Translations under genes and position numbers: made by a program
Shown here: positions 27,501-38,578 of the stretch, one piece after another
How positions within the stretch are numbered: the first letter of the stretch is position 1
Layout of the letters: every line of letters starts with the position of its first letter
The notes under the pieces: generated by a model
What the model saw: only the letters and a program-made list of their open reading frames with translations
What the model was told of the DNA's origin: nothing
Databases searched by the model: none
Assembly (NCBI GenBank): GCA_018105865.1
Contig: CM030834.1
Span: 14,133,719 to 14,197,718, forward strand
Reading direction: 5' to 3'
From: Metaphire vulgaris
Lineage: Eukaryota; Annelida; Clitellata; Crassiclitellata; Megascolecidae
Length of the DNA: 64,000 bases

Positions 27501-30500
27501 TATTTTCTATGTTTGATGTGCATTATATTTTCGTCAGCATTTCTACATGCATCCGTGTTTGCGAGAGTTAACTTCCGGGTGTTGCCAAAAAATCGATTGG
27601 ATGTCGAGGAGGGATGCTGTTCAAGTGCAGATCGTCTTTCAAAACACTGCAGTTTAGCCTCTTAAATTATTAGCGTAGCAGATTAGCTAAACCCTAAGCG
27701 AACTAGGATTCTAAAATCCAAGGTAAGATTTATCGACGAACTGAGAGGATGGATTCATTCACCGTGAATATCATACTTACTTTGATACTAACCAGAGTGT
27801 TCCGTTGCAGTTGATGTACAGTAGGTTGTTGTCGGAGGTGATGTGATGGAAGGAGGCGCTCTTCTCGTTTCGAATGAAGACATCCGGAATCCACAGTCTT
27901 CGGATATCCTGTTGCCCGACCTTCAGTCTTGGATTGTTGTTGTTGAGGGAAATGTTGAAGCGAAGTCGCGAATCCTGCCACTTCTGTCTAAGGTACATGC
28001 TGACCGAATAGTCCTTTAGGCGAATAAAATGAACAAATCGAATTATTAATATTAATAATAAATTAAAGTTCTTCTAGCCTATGCCATTTGATATGAAATA
28101 TTTCTATTTAAAAAAAATACAAAAAAAATAGTTTTACGGTTTCAGAAAATAACGTCAAATATGCATTAATCAGTGATGAAAAAGATAAATATTTTGCAAG
28201 TAAAATATGAATGGAACGTATGCAGTGTTTACTCTAGGCCTTCTTAGGGGGGAATTCCCCCCCCTTCCAAAGTTTGAAAATTCCCCCAATTTGTTTTAGA
28301 TGTTGGCTGGGGGAATGGAAATTTCTCCCCCCCAACGTGTGGAAACTCAAACCTTGTCCCCCCAAACATTTCAAAATCCCCCCAATGTCAAGGGGGCTAG
28401 AATAAACACTGGAACGTATGCATGTTTATTGTACTTTCCCCTTTGTACGTAGAAGTACCGTTGACGCTGTTTAATGTCCTAGACGACAAAATCAGAGACA
28501 CGTGAGACGAACAGTGAGTTTTGGCAGAATATATGGATATATTGTTTTGCAGACATGTTAATTTCGCTTTAATTGCAGTAAGTAAAATTTCGTAAATTTT
28601 TATAGCGCTTTTGGAGGTAGTACAGTAGTAGATGCTTATTAGTATGCGCTTAATCTTTCCTGAAATAGCTATAGGCAAGGTGGGCTGTCGACCGGGCAAA
28701 GGTGAGTGTATCCATGAGGCGGGGGGTGGGGGTGGGAGGTTGTTATAGCTACGGAGGAAATGACTTTTGGCATAGAAAGGTTTTAAGTTCAGACCTAAAG
28801 GCTTGAGGAGATAGTGAAATAATTAAAGAAAATGAGGATTCAGAGCGTATTGTTTGACCATGTCGTAGGCTGCGTAGGAAAGCTGGAATCGAGTTCCAAA
28901 GTTCTGGGACGGCAAATGAGAAAGCACCGCTGCAGTGTATACGGCTGGCTGTGTATCTTCCTCTGTTTCAGTCACTTGTCTTGCCTCGAGAGTTAGGACA
29001 GCACCGCAGCTGCGCTTCTTGCTCCTTCCTTCGTTCCTTCCTTCCCTCCCTCGTTCCTTCCTTCGTTCCTTCCACGGTGCTTGATCGTTGGCTGCCATCG
29101 GTATTTTGCAACATCCCACCCCCAGTCTAGAGTCTGATGTCATCTCCTAGAAGCTTCTCCTAGGTTTGCGTCTATTACGAACAGGGTCGCCGAGAGGGGA
29201 GGCGGGGGGGGCAAATGCACAGGGGCCCGGCGGTCTTAAGGGGGCCCGGGCCGATAATGAATATGTATTATTAACAATGATAACACTAATAACAACACAG
29301 ATAAGATCACCAATGTTATGTTGCACAGGGGCCCGGCGAGTTAAAAGAGGCCCGGCGCTGAAAACCCAACAAACAGCGCGAACAGCGTGACAAGCAAAAA
29401 AGGTCATCACTAGTTTTTTTAGAGTTGCAACACACTCAAGTCTTGAAAAACCAATGACAAACAAAAACGAGGTCATCACCATTTTGAAGATTTGTCAGGG
29501 GCCCATCGGTCCTTCTGCATAGGGGCCGGGAATTTCTCTCGGCGGGCCGGATTACGAGAACCAGCAATGGCGCCCAGATCATGCATTTCTTCAATAGATG
29601 GCCAGAACAAAGCACTCTTCTTCATTTTATGTGCTCCAGCAACTTCCCTTATGCGTCCGCCTTCCCATGCGTCTATTTGTTGTATTTGCTTCCTTCCAAG
29701 TCACCTGCAGAATCTGTTTTAGACATCTCATATTGCTTATCACGCTTTGTCTGTACAACAGCGTATTAAAATATGGAAACAATCGTCGATAGTTGCTCAG
29801 GCAAATTCATTGTTAAGACAGGAAGGATATCGTTACACAACTGTAAACTCTGCTCCCTTAACTCCTTAACTGGGAATCCCAGATATATCCGTCCATTTTA
29901 CAATGAGTTACAGTTAAATACACAGTTAAGGGGTTAAGAGAATTTTAAAGAAAAGATTGTAAAAAGTTGAAAAATTGAAACCGTTAGGCTAGAGTTGTTT
30001 CTAACCATCGTTTGTTCACTTATGTCGTAGAAATAGTTGATATAGATCCCTAGTTCGACGGTAACTGGTCCAGAATCTGAAAAGCAATATTAACGAAATC
30101 AGAGCCGATGTCGGAGGCAGGGTTGACTCTAGATTTCAAGCAAACTATATCGACACTGCTATGAAATCTACATGCAGAACAATTTCTTACAGTTATTTTA
30201 ATTAATTACTACCTATTTTAAAGATAAGTAACCAATTGATAATCAATCAAATAAGTATATCTAATACTAAAGTAGGCCTACATTGCGCTTATGTATGATG
30301 TACTCAACAGTAGGCCTATGTTGTGCCTAGAGTACGCCTAATACCTGTCACACCGGTATAATAACCGAAAATTTTCGTACGCCAATTCTAATTATTTGTG
30401 GTGCATTGTGCTGAGTCAGAAACCTATGGACCTTATATAGCCCTTCGTCTGAGAAACTAATCGGATTGCTGCTAGATGACAAAGATTTTTTTAGATTAAT

Positions 30501-33500
30501 CAAAAAAAGTCGCACACACTCAATAATTGAAGCGGTTAGCACCGCTAGCTCGAATTAGACCAGCTTTAGAGGATCCATGGGACTGGCAGGGATAAAAATT
30601 CATTTTTGAAAGAGTTTCATTTTTGTCTTTGAACTTTTAAGCAGAAATACGAGCTCGTATTAGATCAAAGCAACGCAACGTAAACTTTGAAAGTTGTTAT
30701 TCCGTTCCGTTTAAGAATAGGGTATGAACCATTTTCAGTCTCGCGCCACAAAAAAAGGAACAGGGCTAAACGCGTTATCTCCGGTGTTATATATGAGTAG
30801 CTGCAATTTCCGTCTAAATTACCGCCTGATTCATATGCCACAGCCCACAGTCAACAATCTACGCACGCATTTGCTGATAGAAGCAGCTCATAAACAAAAC
30901 ACTCGTGGGCACAGCAGGCACTATAGAGCGCGCCTCTCGGACGGCAAATGCTGCCCACACACGAATGCGCATGAAGACGAGAATAAGCGATTTCAGAAAC
31001 GGATCAAAGGAACTTCTACCGTTTTAGTGTCGAGCGTATAATGTACGTAGGATGGGTCCGGCGATTCGCCTCCTCCGTTGTGCAGACAGAATGGTTAGAC
31101 AGGAAGTCAGGAACCAGCGCAGTCGAAAGAGTTTCAGTTGCGAAAACAAAATGAAAGGGACGGACGATGGCGCCGCATAAATGACCCGTTGACCTTTGCT
31201 CTGAGATAACCCCTCACCCCCGCTGCTCTGTGCATGGCTGCTCTCATCTGCAGGTCTATGCTTACGGGTCTGATCTTCAAATAAAGGTACATGTTCTCAA
31301 GTTCAACTCCCGTTTTATCCAGATTTTATGCTGCTTCTGAACTTGAGGTTGTCTTTCACGAAACTCCAGACCGGTCCATTAGTTGCATGTTTTGCATTAG
31401 CGTCGATCTTTCAGCAACTCAACCCCTCCCTTAATTGATGACCTATATATATATATATATATATTAATATATTCTAATGATTATAACTTAATATATAACA
31501 CAGAGATATCGAATAGAACCAAAGCAGAATATCTGCCATCGGGATCATCATCATCATCCTACCTATTTTTGTGATATTTTATGATTTGTTCATCAATTTC
31601 AATTCGAGTTTCTGTCTAATCGCGGATCGTCGTTTCCAGCCTGATTGGCCTTTCTGAAGTTGATTGATTGATTGATTGATTGATTGATGTGTGCTATTGA
31701 TACGATCTAATCACAATTGTAATGAAGTTCGACCTGCGTCGCGTCTCTAAGCTTAACATCACGCGATCCATGATTTCCGTTCAGCAGGTTCTATGGGACA
31801 TTATATTCATGACAGTGTGAACTCTTTATGATATCTTAGAAATTTGAGCTGCCCTTGAATATTAAGTCAAGAGTATTAGAAGAAATATTCCAAGACGGTA
31901 TAATACCATTATTATTTCTACTATTATAATGCCTGCTTGTCAGGCCCGTACGAAGTGGGGGTGCAGAGGGTGCAGCTGCACCCCATGGAAAAATGTAGGG
32001 GGTGCAGTACACCCCTAGAAGAAGATGGTCTGCACCCTGTCTGCACCCCCTGTAACCTTAAAAAGTGTGCAGATGACCTTTTTTGCTTATCAAGGTATTT
32101 TTAGGGTGAAATTGGGTGCAGACGACCTTTTTTGCTTGTCAAGGATTTAAAAGAGAAAACTTTTACCTGAAGAAAATCTGCACCCCCTGACGAAAATTCG
32201 TTTCGACGCCACTGCTGCGTGTACAACTGCACATACACGAGCAGAGTTTTTATTTTCAATATGATAAGCAACTGCATCACGCCCTTGGCCATATTGTCTT
32301 CGTCAGTTGAATAATTAAGTCTTTAATTATTAGAAGACTTAAAGTCAAACTTCCAAACTCACAGATAGGCTTTTAGATTTGTCGCTTGTTTGAAGTTTGG
32401 AATATTTCTTCTTCTTTCTTCTTCTTCTTCTTCTTCTTCTTCTTCTTCTTTCTTTCTTTCTTCTTCTTCTTCTTTAGGTGCCGTATACTTCTACTTTAGC
32501 GACCATGAATTCCCACTTTGTTCGATCTTGACATCCTCTTATTAATTCGATGTTGTTCTTTACTCCCTCAATTCCTTCTCGTAGGCAGTCTACATAGATG
32601 TTTCTCTGCCTTCCTCTTGCTCTTTTCCCTCCACTTTCCCGGTTATTGCCAAATGCTCCAGGCCTTCCTTCCTCATTATGTGTCCAAAGAAGGAAAGCTG
32701 CCATTTTTAATGGTTACCATCAGACTTCTTTTTATTCCAAATTCATTTAAGATATTTCAATTGGTTTATTGGAATATTTAATAATTGCAAATGCATTTTC
32801 TTAACGTCCTGTCTGTTATCTAGCGTCACGCCTCTTTTAATAGATCTATATGCCTTTGTTAATTTAAAGCCCCCTAGACTAACGAATTAGATCCAAGCTG
32901 TAAGATCTCCAGGGATACGATCAGCACAATATTCATTCACAGTCGATCAAGTGAGCTTCGTACTTAGGACTTAAGTCTTACGACTTCTGATAATTAACTT
33001 GATCGAGCAAATTCGCTCTCTCGTCCTCAGACTTTTTCCTCCCATTCATTCTGTAAATACGTCGGCGTGAAATGTTAATCTGAAAATGCCGACGGCCTCT
33101 GTGTACGTCGATTCCGGAGAGATTATGATCTAATATACGCTGCAGCTATGCGCAGAACTTCGCGAAATGGGAATAGTTGCTGCAGGTATGAAACGACGCG
33201 CTTAATACCGACTGACGTGATCGTGTATATACACGCTGTTTATTGCGCCAGACTTGGAAAATATTTGCGAATAATTGAGATCGCTAAGTCCTTGCGTTTA
33301 CTTATCAATACAGACTGAAACGCGACAGAGAATCGGAGTGCCTAAGACCTTAGGCTGACGTCATGACGAGTCTTCGGGCCTCGTTGTTTGCCAACAAAGC
33401 CCGTAACGAAGGTGCCCCACCTCCTACCCCCCGTCCCAAGGAGAACGGCGCGCGCTGAGGAGAGAACAGCGTCTGACCCTGATTAACGATAGAAAAAATC

Positions 33501-33642
33501 TAGTTCCAGCCGCAAAAAGAAGAGCCTCAATTGCTGCACCAATCGGCGTGCTTAGCAGAAGTCCAGGAATTTGGCGAGAGAGAGAGAGAGAGCGAGAGAG
33601 CGAGAGAGCGAAAGAAAAAGAGAGAGAGAACGAGAGAGAGAG

Positions 33643-33687
<45 letters not shown>

Positions 33688-35102
33688 TAAAGAGAAAGAG
33701 AGAGTCAGAAAGAAAGAAGGAGAGAGAACGAAAGAGAAAAGAGAACGAAAGAGAGATCGAGAAAGAGAGAAAGAAAGAAAGAGAGAGAGAGAGAACGAAA
33801 GAGAGATTGAGAAAGAGAGAAAGAGAGATGGGTGCAGTTTCTGGAGTATTCTGTCGTAACAGACGAGATAAGTCTAAGGCAACCGCCCCTGTACGGCGGC
33901 CGGTGCTCGCCGAGACTGTTACGGGGGAGGGAAGAATCGGAGTGTTCTTCATAGGTGGCCTGCGGTTTACCTGAAGGAAACAGCAGAAGAACTGCATTCG
34001 AGGAGCGTAAGCCAGCCACGATGCGATTACGAATATTGCCTATCGTCTTCAATGCAGAGTGGGAAATCAGTGGATAATTAAAGAGCCGTCACAATTTCCA
34101 GGGTTCCCTGTTCGATATATCGGACATAGCGCGCAGTGGCGGCTCCACCGGGGGGGGGGCCAGGGGGCCCGTGCCCCCATTGAGTGCCTGCCCCCCCAGT
34201 GGCCCCCAGTTGGGACCCTATACTTAATGCTACATACATTAAACAACAAATGGTTGGCCCCCATGATTAGAAGTTGCCACCCCAACGGCCCCCCACTTGC
34301 CAAATCCTAGAGCCGCCACTGATAGCGCGCGATGCATCCCATTCTGACCCCTGGAAGGTTTTTATGAGAGTCAGAGCAGAGATATTTTTACAAAAACAGA
34401 GACAGCGTTATGCTGTTTTGAAAACATGCGTGAGAAAATTTAAACAAAATCCAAGTAACGAGTGTTTTCCTTCGCTAACTGTCGTCGAGAAGGAAAACAG
34501 TTTTTAAAATGTTCAGCGGTAACCTCATGCCAAATCTAGGCACACTTTGTCTGTCTGTCTGCCTGTCTGTCTGCCTGTCTGCCTGCCTGTCTGTCTGTCT
34601 GTCTATGGAACGAATATACTCGATTCGATAGAATGCACTAATGCGTGCAGTTGTGTTTTTGATATCTATTATTGCAGAATGGATACAACAGAGACAAGGT
34701 GCATAGATCCAATAATGAGAGCCGGCTAGTGATAAGTGATCCATGGATTCAAAGTGCTTCAGACACGCGTATTATCATACGAGATTAACAGCAGCAACCG
34801 CAGCAGCAGCAGCGGAGGAGGAGGAGGAGGAGATGTTTAGTAAGGCTAGAAACGAAAAAACAACGTGGAATTTTTGCAATTTATGATTACAGACACAAAG
34901 AAACAAGCTGAAGAAAATTGACAAGACGGCGAGGAAATAGTGTAATGGAATATAAATTGAAGCATCGACTGACAAGAGGAAAGATTAAAGAGACCGAGGC
35001 ATAATTAAACGAAAACAGAAGGAGAGTCAGAACCGGAAACGTGAGATAAACGATACAACAGGAAAGAGCGAGGTGTGAGGTGATAAGTCAGGATGAAGGT
35101 AT

Positions 35103-35158
<56 letters not shown>

Positions 35159-35372
35159 GAGAGAGAGGGAGAGAGAGAGGGAGAGAGAGAGAGGGGGAGG
35201 GAAGGAGAGGGAGAGAGGGAGATAGAAAGAAAGAGAGAAAGAGAAAGACAGATAGAAAGAGAGGAGAAATAGCGTCAAACACACAGAGACGAATAGTAAG
35301 GTAATAATTGCGGTCACGTTCGGCAGTTAGACTGGGCCAATCTTTGTCTGTCTGTCTGGCTCTCTGTCTCTC

Positions 35373-35423
<51 letters not shown>

Positions 35424-36964
35424 TCAGTCGTGTGCTTATGTTATCTATCAGCGACTTAAGTTCATCCATGTGGCGACGAGATTCGCATCACCAGTACAGG
35501 CGCGCCGATATTCCGCGCGGCGGAGGAAAAGCGCCGCGAGGGCGCGCCTTCGCGAATCTCGTTGTTGTTGTTTTTTGGCGCGCCCAGATATACGACGTTC
35601 TGTTAGTTAATCCCGGCGGATTAACGGATCGCGTTTCTTTGACGTTTGCGTCGACGCCACCAGCCGATGGTAACATTCGACCGACGCTGAAGTCACTTGG
35701 CGCTTCTGACAAAAAACAACGCCGAATAACGAAAACTTCAGACCCGGAGCAGAAATTCGGATACCGCGGTTGCAATAAGACTGCCGCACTTCGATGACTC
35801 CTCTTACAATTGGTCCGGACGTCTACTGATGATCTTCTCATGAGGAAGAGGAGAAGGAGGAAGAGGAGAAGGAGGAGGAGGAGAAGGAAGAGAAGGAGGA
35901 GGAGGAGAAGAAGAGCCTCTGGGAGAAGAACAGCGCCTTCGTTGCCTGCGCGTCTATGTTACGCGTTAGCCGCTTTCGGTGGGAAAATATTTCGACAGAG
36001 GGGCATAAGAAAACACAATTTTATGTAGAAAAATGGGAGGATAAACAATGAGTATTTCGCCGAAAAATCTCCCAGAACACGATCTAGAAAGCTATCCGTG
36101 AGCGACGCATCGGATATCGATGCTCGTTTTCCCGCGAGAATTATTCCGTCCTATCAAATGATTGCAATTTTATGGGAAAAATGAAAAAACTGGATAAAGC
36201 GATTTCCTGCCGAACGATAGAAAGACGCACGGAAAGTCAGGTTTTGTTTGCACAGCTAGATAAATCGCCAATATAGACTAAGCATAATACTCTTCATAGA
36301 CGCAGTCTCGGTCTCATCATATCTGAGTGGATGGCAGATGGAGCTGCATGGGTGGGAAAACCATAAATTTAATAAACGTTTTTTACTTTTTTTATTTTTC
36401 CGACGTTTTTACGTTATAAACGGGTTTTTTTAAATTTTTCCAACGTTTTTCACATCTATGGGAAAACCCAGTACATCGTCAAAAAGCTTAACCAAAGTTC
36501 TGCTCTTGTCTTGCACGGCTTCACAGGTCACTCAGCAGCGTACGTAGGGTTGGTGTCAACTGTCACTCACGCTTTGAAAGGATGTCGCATAACGTTGCAG
36601 TTGGCTGAGCAGAAAATTTCAGAATAATTTCTGCTTACTCGATGGTAATAAGTGCCTTAGTAACATAAGGCCTTTGGCCTACTTCTGGCGATTATGAAGT
36701 CAATCTGTCGTGAATCAGTGTTTATTCTAGGCCTTCTCTGGGGGAATTCCCCCAAGTTTTAAAATCCCCCCAAAAATTTGTATGTGTTGGCTGGGGAATG
36801 AAAATCCCCCACCAAAGTGTGGAGACTCAGACCTTGCTCCCCCCCAAACATTTCAAAATCCCCTCCAATGTCAAGGTGGCTAGAATAAACACTGGTTGTG
36901 AATCATCTTACCAATAGGCGGATAGCGTTCGTAGCCCTTCATTAAACTCCGGAATAGACCAGAT
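23700..36964 (-). CDS. Cys-loop ligand-gated (anion-type) channel, glycine/GluCl-receptor-like; 5' end missing
   Basis: Pentameric neurotransmitter-gated channel subunit of the plasma membrane. Exons, 5' to 3' on the minus strand: 36912-36964, 30006-30076, 27781-28013, 27000-27082, 25848-25991, 24983-25494, 23700-23888; all phases match. Seen: ligand-binding domain start (LMKGYERYPPIDSGPVTVEL), LRQKWQD, WIPDVFIRNEK, Cys-loop CPMRLQRYPMDRQKC (13 residues between cysteines), a second cysteine pair around loop C (ECTY...FPC), TM1 to TM3, a short Pro/Ser-rich cytoplasmic loop, TM4 and stop. TM2 reads VARVSIGLLTVLNLTMQS; Ala-Arg at -1'/0' and no Glu at -1' imply anion selectivity. The agonist cannot be read from sequence. 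Signal-peptide exon(s) upstream of 36964 were not found; the acceptor there needs phase 2. Confidence 0.9.
24443..24730 (-). mobile_element. LINE 3' end with (ATG)n tail
   Basis: Minus-strand translation gives EGNKERGRPRKQWMDNIRED and VVEGRR, then TEDRTSWKH, which matches the C-terminal motif of CR1/Jockey-type reverse transcriptases (RGRP..W.DN...DR..W). It is followed directly by the (CAT/ATG)n run at 24443-24511. Only the last part is present; an in-frame stop interrupts it. Confidence 0.7.
24983..25494 (-). CDS. Receptor exon: loop C end, TM1, TM2, TM3, most of cytoplasmic loop
   Basis: Acceptor tttccgtcgttcag|TC, donor GAACAG|GTAGTT. Encodes FPCLQVKF, TM1 YFMIQYYIPSILLVILSWVG, TM2 with VARVSIGLLTVLNLTMQSTG, TM3 YIKAIDVWMSVSLAFAFGSL and a loop with PPPP and poly-Ser runs. 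512 bp; phase fits both neighbours. Confidence 0.93.
25848..25991 (-). CDS. Receptor exon: loop B to loop C
   Basis: Acceptor tgttcgctcag|AT follows a CA/TG-rich tract; donor ACGAAGC|GTCAGT. T+AT restores the motif ESYGYSSEEVLLKW, equivalent to ESFGYT...W in glycine receptors. Ends in ECTYNKTK with a potential N-glycosylation site NKT. Confidence 0.9.
27000..27082 (-). CDS. Receptor exon: Cys-loop, 83 bp
   Basis: Acceptor agtgcag|A, donor GAGCT|GTAAGT... reading AGC T|GTAAGTG. Encodes ITATLSCPMRLQRYPMDRQK and CPLLFES. The exon is exactly 83 bp, the same length as the Cys-loop exon of vertebrate glycine/GABA-A receptor genes as I recall it. Confidence 0.93.
27153..27349 (+). mobile_element. 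hAT-type MITE, family A, copy 2
   Basis: Ends CAGTGGCGGC...GAGCCGCCACTG; perfect 8-bp duplication CGTCAACA. Lies in the intron of the receptor gene, 70 bp from the Cys-loop exon. Confidence 0.93.
27781..28013 (-). CDS. Receptor exon: DYSV..LRQKW..WIPD..NEK
   Basis: Acceptor ttcgcctaaag|GAC, donor TCAAA|GTAAGT. Encodes DYSVSMYLRQKWQDSRLRF, LWIPDVFIRNEKSASFHHIT and LLYINCNGTLWLVS, which is the GlyR/GABA-type loop D/A region. Ends phase 2. Confidence 0.92.
28223..28411 (+). mobile_element. hAT-type MITE, family B, copy 4
   Basis: Ends CAGTGTTTACTCTAGGCC...CTAGAATAAACACTG; flanked by GAACGTATG on both sides (exact boundary ambiguous by 1 bp). Confidence 0.9.
29182..29550 (-). mobile_element. 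hAT-type MITE, family F, copy 2
   Basis: Starts CAGGGTCGCCGAGAG and ends CTCTCGGCGGGCCGG; 7/8 duplication ATTACGAA / ATTACGAG. Contains two inverted copies of the shared internal motif. Confidence 0.82.
30006..30076 (-). CDS. Receptor exon: beta-strand 1 region
   Basis: Acceptor gcttttcag|AT, donor ACGATG|GTTAGA. Encodes GPVTVELGIYINYFYDISEQTM, which aligns with the GlyR exon that ends ...AETTM. 71 bp, close to the 68 bp I recall for the vertebrate glycine receptor exon. Confidence 0.85.
31941..32214 (+). mobile_element. hAT-type MITE, family D, copy 1
   Basis: Starts CAGGCCCGTACGAAG and ends TTCGTTTCGACGCCACTG; 7/8 duplication CTGCTTGT / CTGCGTGT. Contains two copies of the shared GACCTTTTTTGCTTGTCA-type motif. 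Confidence 0.85.
32405..32716 (-). mobile_element. LINE 3' end with (GAA)n tail
   Basis: The minus strand reads FFGHIMRKEGLEHLAITGKVEG then, after a frameshift, GKRARGRQRNIYVDCL and GCQDRTKWEFMVAKVEVYGT before a stop. This is the standard C-terminus of LINE reverse transcriptases. The stop is followed at once by the (GAA)n tract 32405-32476. Confidence 0.8.
33575..33829 (+). repeat. (GA)n-rich region
   Basis: GAGAGA with GAAA and GAAC variants over about 255 bp; ORFs on both strands are artefacts. Confidence 0.93.
34133..34321 (+). mobile_element. hAT-type MITE, family A, copy 3
   Basis: Ends CAGTGGCGGCTC...GAGCCGCCACTG; perfect 8-bp duplication ATAGCGCG (34125-34132, 34322-34329). Confidence 0.95.
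35101..35426 (+). repeat. (GA)n and (CTGT)n microsatellites
   Basis: (GA)n-rich at 35101-35270 and CTGT/CT repeats at 35342-35424. A (CTGT/CCTG)n tract also lies at 34543-34603. Confidence 0.93.
36716..36894 (+). mobile_element. hAT-type MITE, family B, copy 5, beside a splice donor
   Basis: Ends CAGTGTTTATTCTAGGCC...CTAGAATAAACACTG; 7/8 duplication TCGTGAAT / TTGTGAAT with a 1-bp offset. Its right end is less than 20 bp from the 5' splice site of receptor exon 36912-36964. Confidence 0.88.
36912..36964 (-). CDS. Receptor exon: first identified, start of ligand-binding domain
   Basis: Acceptor atgtttttcag|A and donor ATTG|GTAAGA. Encodes SGLFRSLMKGYERYPPI in frame, and G+AT with the next exon gives Asp then SGPV. 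This is the usual start of the extracellular domain in Cys-loop subunits. It lies 6.8 kb from the next exon, so the link rests on phase and motif. A family-B MITE begins within about 10 bp of the donor. Confidence 0.65.
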
Positions 36965-36999
36965 CTGAAAAACATAAATACCACTGGCAAGCATTAGAA

Positions 37000-37369
37000 C
37001 AGTGCTTCTCAAACTTTTTCCAGCCACGCACACTATCCAAGAAACATACAATCAACGGCATACCGAAAAAATTCACACATTTCATTTTTAAATGATGCAT
37101 TTGTATAGGTCTACCAGTGCTATATATTATACTCTAGTATAGTATGCAGTATAATATTGACTACCGTTCTTCATAAGTACATGCTTTCTTTGCAATCTGT
37201 ATCACTATTTCATGCTTAACTTCAATGAAGAGATATAATTCAATTTATAATTGACAATAATTAATGCAGCACCATTATTTTATACTATTCTTCAACATTT
37301 TGCCACGACACACTTCTACCGTTGCTGCGGCACAGTTGTGTGCCGCGGCACACAGGTTGGGAAGCACTG
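37000..37369 (+). mobile_element. hAT-type MITE (CAGTGCTTCTCAAAC ends)
   Basis: Starts CAGTGCTTCTCAAACTTTTTC and ends CACAGGTTGGGAAGCACTG; 7/8 duplication CATTAGAA / CATTAGAT. Charlie-like ends. Confidence 0.85.
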
Positions 37370-37805
37370 CATTAGATCGATGTGTCAATAGCGAATGACG
37401 CTAAAACTGTCTTTTTTCGGTCACAAGGTTGGTCATCTAGGCCGGTTTTTCATAATTTCTTCTTCAGTAATTAATTAGTCTGAGCCGACTAGCAAAAAAA
37501 TTGATCACAGCTAACTGGCGTCTGGTAAATGTGACATTTTGCTACCAGCTACGAATGTTATCATCATTTCCCCTGCTCTAATAATTCTTTATTAGAGTCT
37601 TTGTTCCAAAATGTTTGCATTGTGAGACAATGACACTAAAGCACGAAGGTCAGCTTATTCTGGGTTTTATCAGTAGCGAAGCCGACTGAAGCCTCACTTT
37701 TGCTGTTCTGTGAAATATTTATGCGCTATTGACTGCATCGAAGACAGATACGAAGTCTGTTCTATGTATTTATGGGTGTACACGGTCTTTTATAATCCAC
37801 CGATA

Positions 37806-37862
<57 letters not shown>

Positions 37863-37863
37863 G
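37806..37863 (+). repeat. (TAT)n microsatellite
   Basis: About 19 uninterrupted TAT units. Confidence 0.96.
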
Positions 37864-38529
37864 CTGAGCCGGAGATGAGCACACGCAGGGCGCGTCTGCG
37901 AACTTACTTGTCGAACGTTTTCAGTGCAAATCCATTTGAAAGAATGAAAAACAGAAAAAAGGCGCGAATCGAGTCCGCCGCTGTGCGATGGTTGAACGGA
38001 AGCATTGCTGCTCGCGTTCTCTATCTCCTCCCTCTTCGTCTTCTTCGTCGTCGTCTTCTTCTCTCCTTCTCTATCAGACACCACAGCATTAGAGAAAACT
38101 CAACGCCTATCCCGAGACCAGAAACATCCGCCGTAAGCTCCCCCCCACACACACACAGCAGAGGGATGCACTTTTTTCTCTGTAGAATTCGGTATCGAGG
38201 TCGATCGGTTTCTATGGTGACGCCGTTTTCGGAGTGAGGCAAGGAGGAGTGCAAGAGTGACTCATGACGATGTTCTACAGGCCTAAGCACCGTCTATTAT
38301 GAGAGGATGCCCGTTGGTGTTCAGCTCTCTGTCTTCTTAATAGTTGTAAGGTCTTCTTGGCCGTCAACTGACGGTGACAGGATTCTGACCATAAGTAAGA
38401 TCTTCGTAAATTCACCGTTGAAAGTGGAACATCAAGCGCTCTACAAAAGATTTAAGAACATTCAGGTGCACTAAACAGTTTGTCTCGCTGCCGTCGTTTG
38501 TTTAAGCGGACGAAACCCTCTTTTTGATG

Positions 38530-38574
<45 letters not shown>

Positions 38575-38578
<4 letters not shown>

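Larger units (their letters stand above)
30077..36911 (-). other. Large receptor-gene intron (6.8 kb)
   Basis: Contains a family D MITE, a LINE 3' end, a family A MITE, GA-rich tracts, a CpG-rich patch at 35500-35640 and a family B MITE. I see no host coding exon in it; the ORFs at 30724-31041 and 35488-35841 show no recognisable domain. Confidence 0.6.

Noticed and set aside
30724..31041. 105-codon ORF in the receptor intron
   Set aside because: No domain, no splice context and no coding-like composition; probably random.
33527..33997. 156-codon minus-strand ORF
   Set aside because: Most of it is Ser/Leu from the (GA)n tract; the non-repetitive start shows no recognisable domain.
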